Shown here: positions 20,201 to 28,224 of the stretch, piece after piece
Position numbering within the stretch: position 1 is the stretch's first letter
How the letters are laid out: each line of letters opens with the position of its first letter
The notes under the pieces: generated by a model
Database searches by the model: none
What the model saw: the letters and a program-made list of their open reading frames with translations, nothing else
What the model was told of the DNA's origin: nothing
Program-made: the position numbers and the translations under genes
Source of the DNA: Vitrella brassicaformis
Taxonomy: Eukaryota; Sar; Vitrellaceae
Reading direction: 5' to 3'
DNA length: 28,224 bases
Assembly (NCBI GenBank): GCA_001179505.1
Contig: CDMY01000241.1
Coordinates: 1 to 28,224, forward strand

Positions 20201-21120
20201 GGCACCAGAACAGACAGCCGCTTATACCTGCAGCCACCCACACATCCCCCAACACACACACACACACACACACACACAATTGTGGTCAACACGACTGGCG
20301 TCACACGTGTGTTCCCTCGCTGACCATTCGTCCCTCTCGGCCTGGTCGTCGAAGGTGCGCTGGATGCTGGCCTTGAGGTCCTTGTCAGTCAGCTTGCCGG
20401 TCGTCGCGCCCTCCGCAAACTCCTGCAACATTCCCTGCACCACACACAGCCTTTTTCAGGCACCACACCGTGCCATCACACCTTCCCCGAGACCAAAACC
20501 CACCCACCACACTGCAAAGACGTACCACCATCTTATAGCACCCCAAGAAGGGCTTGTACGTGTCTCCCATCCCGGGCTTGCCCGCCACGTGTTTGGCGAG
20601 CATCTGCGCCAGCTGCACCTTCTCTCCCATGGTCCCCCTGCCCCAGAGACACAAGACACATCACACACACACCCAGCCACAGGGTAAGGGTATGGGTATG
20701 GGTATGGAGCCCTGTGGGTGTGGGTAAGGGTTTGGCATGCAAGGAAATCGGTCGTCGCTCACTCTGAGTCAGGCGCCAGCTTGTAGAGCACCCATCGGTT
20801 CTCCAGCGCCCCAGCCGTCACGCTGCCGTGCATCAGCTCATGAGGCGAACCTGCATGCCGTCAAAACACCGTCACACACATCCCGCCCTCCCCCCTCTGT
20901 CCCTCTCACTGGCAATGATGCTCTCGGCCACTTTGCGGTCTTCCGACAGCTCGTTGCCGTACGCACCGACGTAGAACGAGTCCTCCTTGAGCACCTCGTT
21001 CAACGCCCACTCGAGCAGCGCCGTGGCTGGCGGGCTCAGCTGGCTCGCCGCACTGCTCTTGGCCTTCTCGCCCTCCTGCTGGCCTCTCGCGGTGTCGATG
21101 CGCGCTCCTTCCAACTCCAT
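17266..21120 (-). CDS. Telobox-type Myb protein, probable telomere-repeat-binding factor, 17 exons, 808 aa
   Basis: Exons in transcription order are 21120-20910, 20850-20763, 20637-20526, 20434-20325, 20227-20134, 20050-19982, 19889-19866, 19772-19383, 19295-19145, 19043-19013, 18952-18729, 18651-18545, 18454-18387, 18291-18005, 17895-17780, 17686-17624 and 17547-17266. They sum to 2427 nt with all phases closing. Residues 1-245 are a helical, charged domain that I cannot name. Residues of about 246-655 are mostly low complexity (QH repeats, Gly/Glu runs, MGMG, poly-Ala, MQMQ) with short basic segments (KKKPKQK, GGKRRRGHDEDEEEYD). At residues 686-738 lies a single Myb repeat, MWTDWEVRNLIEGLNRFGAG followed by NWRKIL, ending in RTYVDLKDKFVNLVKK. 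The VDLKDK-[WF]-x-N-L telobox is diagnostic of TRF/TRFL-class proteins that bind double-stranded telomeric repeats. Here Phe replaces the usual Trp. A His/Gln/Pro-rich tail follows. Expected to be nuclear. It could also act as a transcription factor on telo-box promoters. Confidence 0.9.
19296..19382 (-). other. Intron with (CGAGC)n near donor and (TG)n before acceptor
   Basis: On the coding strand the donor-proximal part carries several CCGAG/CGAGC units, and a (TG)n tract lies directly before the TCAG acceptor. No CA tract is present, so this is one of the introns that lacks a pairing partner for its TG tract. Confidence 0.75.
20681..20736. repeat. Degenerate telomere-like repeats inside an intron of gene 7
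   Basis: The plus strand reads as successive GGGTAA, GGGTAT, GGGTAT, GGGTAT, then GGGTGT, GGGTAA and GGGTTT units. AGGGTTT is an exact rotation of the TTTAGGG telomere repeat known from plants and several alveolates. The tract lies wholly inside the intron 20638-20762 of the telobox Myb gene, between the donor of exon 3's upstream neighbour and the exon 3 acceptor. Confidence 0.7.
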
Positions 21121-21325
21121 TCGATCCAACTCGCGAAACTTAGACAATTGACGACAAAGCACGCCTCACGTGGTCATGCTGAGGGCGCACACACGCGCCT
21201 CGGTGGCTGCGGTGGTCCTCGTGCCGGCACTAACAGCTCGCAACAGTTGCAAGCTTTCGTAGATCTGACAGCCTTTGGAGGAGAGGTCGGTGAGCGCTTC
21301 ACGGCTGGCTGAGAAGCACTGACCG
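21121..21325. promoter_or_regulatory. Divergent promoter region between genes 7 and 8
   Basis: 205 bp lie between the two start codons. It contains a palindromic CACGTG (21167-21172) and a CAGTTG (21244-21249), whose complement CAACTG fits a c-Myb-type site. Such short matches occur often by chance, so their significance is unproven. No TATA box is seen. Confidence 0.45.
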
Positions 21326-24300
21326 ATGGACAGCTTTCAGGCTCCACCGGGGATGACCATCTCCCACCCATCTCCTCCCGAGGTGGAGGCCAACGCGGCC
21401 TTGCGCGTGGGCGGCATGGACTACTCGGGCGGCACTCAGCCGCAGGGAGCGTCGGGATGGGACAACGTCACCGTCGCCCCGCCGCCACACCCACACCCAC
21501 ACCCGCCGCCCGATGCACACGCATCTCAGGACTCGGGAGTGGAGCATGGTGGCCATCATGGAGCTCATGGTGGTCATCCGCATGAGCAACAGAAGCAGAC
21601 TGACGACGGGTCGTCGTACGGACAGACGGCGCTATATTTCGACTCGACTGCCATTGCTCCGCCACCGGGGTGGGTGAGAGGCAGAGAGAGGGAGGGATGG
21701 GGAGACATCCATCGATGTGTGTCTGTGCTGTGTGTGTGTGGGTGATCTTGTGTGCATATAGGATGGAGGGCGAGCCGGTCAATGTGACTGTGAATGTTGG
21801 TGTTGGTGTGGGCGGCGTGACTGGCGACTTTGGGCAGATGGGAAGCATGGGCGACGTGCTGCTGCACACCACTGCTACCAAGCAGACGGACGCCGGCTTC
21901 GGGGCGGGAGGACTCAACAACGGTGATGAGTGAAACCAGAGCCACATCCCTCCCATCCATGCCTGTGTGAGTGTGTATGTGTATGTGTCTGTGTCTGTTT
22001 GTGTGTGTGACGGTGTGGGTGCAGTTGACATGAGCGGCGGTCCAATGTCGATGGAGCAGCTGTGCCACCAGACGCAGACCTTCATCGACAGCCAGCAGGC
22101 GCAGCAGGCGTCACAGCAGGCCCAGGCCTCTCAACACGACAACACGCAGCCCCCACCTCCCCCGCCACCACCACCACCGCCGCCACCCCCACCTCCACCA
22201 CCTATTGGTCAGCCCAGCCGCCTCACACACACACAAGCATGCATCCATCCATCCAAGTGGCTTGGTGGTTTGTGTGCAGACAGCGTGTCGTCAGTGGGAG
22301 TGGGGGGGCAGCGATACCTCCCGCCCCAGCCACACGACTGTGCCTCTTCGTCGGTGGAGCTGATGGAGGTGCAGCGCAAGCTCGACGCTGTGCTGAGGGA
22401 AAACTCTAACCTGCAGAGACAAGTAAGAGGCCCCTCCTCGCTCGAAGACACACACAGGCATTGTGTTGCTGTGGTGTCTTTGTGTGTGTGTGTGTGTGTA
22501 GGTGGAGGAGTATGAGGTTGAGCTGCAGCACGTCCGCATGTCCAATGACGGGGGCGACTGGGGCGGGTACGGGTCGAGGGAGAATGACCGCAACCTATAC
22601 GACGAGATCGCACACTGGAGACAGAAACACTACGAAGTGAGCTGAGCTGAGCTGTGGGATGAGCGTGGGGCGAGTGGCGACTGGCCAGGGAGTGCATTCG
22701 TGTGTGTGTGTGTGTGTGTGTCTGCGCAGATAGAGAAGGAGAAGAAGGATCTGGAGCGGGAGCACCGCACCACAGTCCAACAACTCACCCACCTGCTCGG
22801 TACGCTCACACACACACACACACACATGCACACCCATTGCGATATATCGGCCCCAGAGCTGTCATCGGCCCCTGACGGCGCCGCACCACAGCAACAACAG
22901 CACCAACAGCAGCAGCAGCAACAGCAGCAGCTAGGCCACCCGTCCCCCCCAGCCACGCTGGCCACACCCATCGGACGCGTCCAAGCCGGCAACAGACAAG
23001 GCAACGAAGGTATTCATGCTGATGTGTGTGTGTGAATGCTCTCATTCTCGTGTCGTGGTGTGGCTCAGATGTTGGCGATGCGGCGTTGTCTCGGGAGTAC
23101 GCCCAGATCCAGCAGTGGTACGCCGAGCTGGCCAGGAAGTTCCAAAGGGCGCAGCAGCAGATCGCCGACAAGAACAGGTGGGGACCTTCACCCCTCCCTC
23201 CCTCCCCAACCTCACGCAGAGAAAGAATGTGTGTGCCTGTGTGTGTGGGGGGGTGGGTGGGTGCAGGGAGCTGCAGACGTTGCGCGACGACATGAGTATG
23301 GTGGAGGAGCAGAACCGGCAGCTGTCGGAGCAGTACAAGGAGTCGTTCAACTCGCTGGAAGACGTCAGGAGCCAGCTCGTGGCTAAGGTACGCACGAGAG
23401 CGAGCCGTCCAGCCCACACACACCCACACCCAAACATCCACCGCACACACACAGTCTGCATGTCTCTCTCTCTCTCTCGGGCGTGTGTGTGTGTGTAGGA
23501 GTTGGAGTACATGAAGCTGCAGCGAAAGCTCTACGACAAGAACGGTGAGATGCAGCAGATGAGGGAGCAAATCGTGCAGAGGGAACAGCAGATCGAACAC
23601 GTCAGACAAGGTATGGTAATCTAACCCCCAGCCCACCCAAATCCAGACACACAGAGAGAGAGGGAGAGAGAGATGCCTGTCATTACACAGAGATGGCCGA
23701 GACCACCCAGAAGTTCGCTGCCTCATACTCGCAGAGACGAGTAGAGGTATGCAAGAGTCCAAACACACACACACACACACACACGTGTGTGTCATTCTCC
23801 CTTCTGCTGCAGGATTTGGAGGCCTACATCCGGCAGCAGGCCCTCTCGCACCTCGAGACGCAGGCAGAGTGGTCACGACAGATCGGAGAGATCAAATCGC
23901 AGGCAGAGAGAAAACTCGAAAAGGTCCGCCCCACCCTCCACCACCATCCCCGTCAACACACCTCACTCACACACGCCCACATGTGTGTCTGTGTCTATGT
24001 GAAGGTGAAGCGGGAGAAGGAGGAGTGCGAGCGCCTTGCGGCCACCGACCGGGCCAGTCTCACGCAGCAGATCAACCAGGCCAAGGCTGAGCACCCTCAG
24101 CAAGACCAGCACCAGCTCACATCCACGACACACAAGCACCAGCCCCACCAGACCACGGCTGCAACATCTGCCGCAGACCAGCAGCAGACGACGAGCTCCA
24201 AAACTGCGACTGCTTCACCCGCTGCTGCACCCGCTGCAGCTGCTGCAAGCGCCTCAGAGCAGCAGCAACAGCAGCAACAGCATCAGGAAGGAGGCGACAC

Positions 24301-25712
24301 AGGTAAGCCGCCCTCTCCCCTCTGCCCTCTCCCCACACCACAATGGTGTGTGTGTGCCTTGCCTATAGGTGCGTCGCGTGAGGCGGCAGCCGAGTTGTGG
24401 GCGGCTCAGCTGACGCAGGACGAGTACAAGAGGGTCTACACCCGGTGGCAGGAGGCCGAGGAGCGCATCGTCACACTCGAGAACTACGTCAAAGCCATGG
24501 GCAGGGACAGACCACCACAGCCAGCAGCACCCGCAAAGCCGTCAGAGGGTGACGGGAGTGAGGGAGAGGGCGAGAGTGCCACTGCGAGTGCCGGTGCCGC
24601 AGCAGCGCCGAAAGGGAGACGGCGAAGGAGACGGCGGCATGGCGATGGCGGTGCCAGTGGTTCTGGTGGTGGTGCGGCTGGTGGTAGTGCGGCAGGTGCT
24701 GGTGTGTGCGCCGAGACTCAGACGGAGGCAGAGGGCCTGGAAGAAGAAAACAAGAAGCTCCGGTGCGTACCTTCACCACAGCCACGTCATCTCTCTCTCT
24801 ACCTCTCTCTCTCTCTCTCTGATCTCTGTCTGTCTGTCTGTCTGAGTGTTTCAGGGACCTGGTGCTCTCTGGCGTGTCTGAGACGCTGGACCACCAGTCC
24901 ACCCACGCCGCACAGATCACCTCTCTCCAGACCAAGATGGCCTCGCTCGACCACGCGTGCCAGACCGCCCTCTCCCTCCTCAACGACGCCATACGAACCG
25001 CAAAGGCCACTCAGGCACAGCAGCAGCAGCAGCAGCAGCAAGAAGACACCGAGCAGGACGGCACACAAGAGCTGCAGCAGCAGCAGGAGCATCAGGATGA
25101 AGTGAAGAAACTGAGCGCGTCGCCCCTTGCCCTCCCGGCATTTTATCACCGAGATGGTGGCGGTGCTGCTGGTGCCGCCGGTGGTGGTGGTGGTGGGGCT
25201 GTCGGGCTGAAGGGAGACGTGACCGTGCCAGCGCGGCTGCTCAAGGACCTGCAAGACACCCTGCAGGGTCGTGCTGAGTCTTCGGCACTGAGCCCCTCTG
25301 CCACCCCTTTGTGTCGGTCGCCGTCGATCGTGCAGCAGCAGCAGCAGCAGACACTCACCCCATCGGCAGCGAGGAGCGCTTCAGAGAATGGGGGCGTCCC
25401 ATCTGCCGTCCTGGCCGTTGCCAGCGCTGGTATGGGCTCACACACACACAGAGGGAGAGAGGGAGAGAGGTCCACACCTCCACAGACATACACACAAAAG
25501 TGGGACACACACGTGTGTTTGTGGCTGTGTGTGTGTGTGGGTATAGGCATGAGCACCCCTGGTGGCAGCGGTGTGCCGTCTCATGTGGATGCGCAGCAAC
25601 GGCGGAAGGCGCAGCGGCTCGCGGAGACCGCCGAACAGACCAAGAAAACCGTCAACGAGTCCGCCAAGAAGGTCGGCAGACACACACTGACACACACAGC
25701 CGCCCATCCACC

Positions 25713-25743
<31 letters not shown>

Positions 25744-27834
25744 TGTGTCAGGCCGACGAGCAGCTCTCCCGCTCTCTCAGCTCCATCCAAGCCACCTGGG
25801 CCAAACTCGGTCTCGGCAATCTCGCGCCTACACCCTCGCCAACACAGACACAGACACCGACACCGACACAGCAGCAAGAAGCCAACGGCAGCACAAGCAG
25901 CAAGGAGCAACAGCAGCAGCAACAATCCGGAGGCGGCGGCGGTGGAGTGTTCCTGACGATGCAGTCCCAGCAGGAGCTGGTGGAGTGCGTCAGGGGCGTG
26001 TTCGGGTGTGTGGTGGAGGGGCGGGGTGAGCTCAAGAGCGTGCCGGAGAAGCTGGGGGGACTGGTGGAAGCGGCCGTCAAGATCAGGTAGGTGCCCCCCC
26101 CCCCCTCCCCCACACACGCGCACACAGATGAGACGAAGCCAGAATGGCCCGCTGCCTGTGTGTGTCTGTGTGTGTTCGACAGCCAAGAGCTGCCAGGTTT
26201 TGTGCCGGGCTCTCTGTTGACCCGCGCGCAGGCCACGTCGAAGGTCAACGAGCAGAGGCGCGCCTACCAGGTCAGCACACACACACCGAGCAAACGTGGC
26301 TGCAGATCTTTCTCTCTAATTGTGTGCCCCCCTTGTCGCAGGTGGATCTGTTGCAGCGGCAGCTCAAGACGCTCACCCAGCGCCTCACCGAAGCCCAGCA
26401 CAAGGCGTGGCAGGCCCAGCGAATGATCCGCTCCTCCACCCCGCCGCCATCCCTCTCCGCCAGCCAGTCGCCCAAACACCACAGCCACCACCACCAGCAC
26501 CACCACACACAGCAGCAGCAGCAGCAGCAACAACCAGAAGAGCAAGAAGACCCTCCCCTCCACCAGCTGCACCGCTCCGAGAGCATGACGCAGCTGCCAT
26601 CAAAGCCCCGAGAGAGCATGATTGCCCTGGGGATGGGCAGCGAGTTTGTGAGGGAGCGGCGGGAGCGGCTTCATGGTGAGGCGAGAAGGGGCGAGGAGGG
26701 AGCCAAGGCGCTGGTGGACAGGATTGTGGAGCTGGAGGACGAGCTGCGGTCCTACCAGGTGCGTGGCTATCTTCGGTGTGTCCTCCTTGTGTGCAGTGCA
26801 TTGTCTCTTTCTGTGTGTGGCCCATGTTCGAACGGACAGGACGATCGTGAGATGATGCGTCGTGAGTCGGGTGTGCTGGAGGGCTTCCAGCGGCAGCTCG
26901 TCGACGCCAAACTCAGGTCGGTGCGATGGCCGGCACACACATACACACACACACACACACAGAGGCATCCATAAGCTTTGGCTGCCTCACTATCGCTGTG
27001 TGTGTGCAGGGAGTGGGACGCCCGGTTGGCCGAGAAGGCGGCGCTGGAGCGATTGGGCAAGAGAAGTAAGACCATTGCATCCACGTGCTGCCGTTCTTGT
27101 AGGCTTGTCTGTTGGTTGCAGGCGAAGAAGGTCCCTCCACAGCCACAGTCACGGTCACGGCGTCACTCTCTCCTCCCCGCGCCGCCCCACCGCCCGCCCC
27201 AGCCCCTGCAAGCACAGCACCACGATCAGCATCACCTCCGGCACACACAGAGGATATCCAGCAGCAGCAGCAGCAGCAACAGCAACAGGGTGGTTTGAGT
27301 GCTGACAAGGTGGTGGTTCCTACACCATCTTCACCACCTGCAGCAGGAGCAGCAGCAGCGGCAGCAGTGCCGTTCAAGGGCCTGCTTGCTGCCGGCACCC
27401 AGGGCAGCAACGATAGCACTACACCAGCACCAGCAGCCGCTGCCACAGCAGCAACTGCGTCAGCTGCAGGTGTTCCATTGCCATTTCCGGCGTACCATCC
27501 CACAGCGGCCGCGGCCGCGGCCGCCATGATGGCCAGCCCCCTGCAGCAGCAGATGGCCATGGCCAACTTGGCCAACATGAACACGATGAACCCGCAGCTG
27601 GTCAACGCCCTGGTGGCGCCATGGCAGCTCATGGCCCTCAACAACTACAGCATCGCGACGATGGCATACCAGCAGGCACAGGCACAGCAGACTACGGCGG
27701 CCGGCGCCCCACCATTGCCCCAGACACACCAGCAGCAGACACAGCAGCAGGCGGAGAGCAGCGGCGGTGACCAAGGCCAGCAGCAGCAGCAGGACGAGAC
27801 AGAGGGGGGCAAGGGTTCTGATGGTGATATGTAG
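21326..27834 (+). CDS. Large coiled-coil, Gln/Ala/Pro-rich protein of unknown function, 22 exons, 1591 aa
   Basis: Exons are 21326-21669, 21762-21922, 22025-22207, 22280-22422, 22502-22636, 22730-22799, 22857-23009, 23069-23177, 23267-23387, 23499-23610, 23691-23746, 23813-23923, 24005-24302, 24369-24762, 24855-25429, 25547-25671, 25752-26086, 26183-26270, 26342-26758, 26840-26916, 27010-27065 and 27122-27834. They sum to 4776 nt, with every phase closing on GT-AG sites. The N-terminus is Gly/His/Pro-rich and reaches a pure proline run of about 21 residues (encoded near 22150-22203). Residues of about 250-600 are long heptad-type helices (MEVQRKLDAVLRENSNLQRQ; YMKLQRKLYDKNGEMQQMRE). Further coiled coils alternate with poly-Q, poly-A and a basic KGRRRRRRRH patch. 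The last 240 residues are Ala/Gln/Met-rich (AAAAAAAMMASPLQQQMAMA). I recognise no enzyme domain. A scaffold role (cytoskeletal, centrosomal or nuclear) is plausible but unproven. Confidence 0.9.
25672..25751 (+). other. Intron with (CA)n near donor and (TG)n at acceptor (type example)
   Basis: After the GTCGGC donor come ACACACAC tracts, then a C/T-rich middle, then about ten TG units running directly into TCAG. The CA and TG tracts are complementary as RNA. Introns of the same layout in this gene are 22208-22279, 22423-22501, 23388-23498, 23747-23812, 23924-24004, 25430-25546, 26087-26182 and 26917-27009. Confidence 0.85.
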
Positions 27835-28224
27835 CGCAAAGGAGAGAGATATATTAAAATGAGAGATGGATGTGTCGTCATATTTGTGAGGGAGGAGGGT
27901 GGGAGGGAGGGAGGGGGCACCCCCCCATCCGTCCATCAAGATTTTCGTGCTTGGGAAGCGACGCGCCGATTCAAAGGCTGGTTGTCGAACTGTCGTGCTT
28001 GTGCGGAAGTAAGTAGGAGGACCAGCGAGCGATCGAGCGAATCGGCGCTTCTTTGCCGTGCCTGTCAGCCTGCTACGGTGAAGGAATGAACGAGCTTGAA
28101 TGCGATGCGTGTGTGCAGTGCGTGTGGATGTGGGCACAGACAGACATCCTTCCACACAGAGAGACAAGGAAGGACATTTGTGTGGCTGGCTGACGTTGGT
28201 TATGTGGGTGGGCTTTAGTACTAC
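27835..28224. other. 3' flank of gene 8; no gene seen
   Basis: Just after the TAG stop is an A/T-rich ATATATTAAAAT (27849-27860), a possible polyadenylation region. The rest is G-rich then mixed sequence, including a short CGAGCGA-type stretch near 28026-28040. The minus-strand open frame covering this region runs into the Ala/Gln coding exon of gene 8 and is a shadow. Confidence 0.55.

Noticed and set aside
22806-23876. Long minus-strand open frame of 356 codons
   Set aside because: It runs antisense through several well-phased exons and introns of gene 8. Its translation is full of THTHTH and VCVCVC from the CA/TG tracts.

Overview
This window looks like gene-dense nuclear DNA of a GC-rich protist. 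All introns I could place have GT-AG ends and are short (about 40-240 nt), many carry (CA)n or (TG)n tracts, and the proteins are rich in Gln, Ala, Gly, His and Pro runs. A chromerid alveolate such as Vitrella brassicaformis is my best guess. That is an inference from style, not from a database match. There are no bacterial features, rRNA or tRNA genes, intact transposons or CRISPR arrays.

I reconstructed eight protein-coding genes by joining exons at GT-AG sites and checking that the reading phase closes. They alternate strictly in strand: (1) minus, 761-2032, proline-rich protein with its 5' end unresolved; (2) plus, 2176-4421, unknown protein of 459 aa; (3) minus, 4627-6365, F-box-like protein of 381 aa; (4) plus, 6729-7255, small secreted acidic protein of 73 aa; (5) minus, 8663-11854, F-box plus leucine-rich protein of about 812 aa; (6) plus, 12058-16271, multipass membrane protein with leucine-rich repeats and an EF-hand-like loop, 1043 aa; (7) minus, 17266-21120, telobox-type Myb protein of 808 aa, probably a telomere-repeat-binding factor; (8) plus, 21326-27834, very large coiled-coil, low-complexity protein of 1591 aa.

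Neighbours are therefore either head-to-head, with start-to-start gaps of about 200-360 bp that probably act as shared promoters, or tail-to-tail. The largest gaps are 7256-8662, which holds a diverged direct duplication, a 20-bp and a 22-bp tandem duplication and simple repeats, and 16272-17265, which holds CCAT, CAGC and CTGT repeats. I found no single pathway linking the genes. Genes 3 and 5 both look like F-box proteins. Genes 7 and 8 share a 205-bp divergent promoter and similar low-complexity composition.

The most interesting signals are in the introns. In genes 7 and 8 many introns have a (CA)n tract near the 5' splice site and a (TG)n tract just before the 3' splice site, always in that order, so the pre-mRNA could fold into a stem that brings the splice sites together. 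In addition, an intron of the telobox Myb gene contains degenerate telomere-like repeats.
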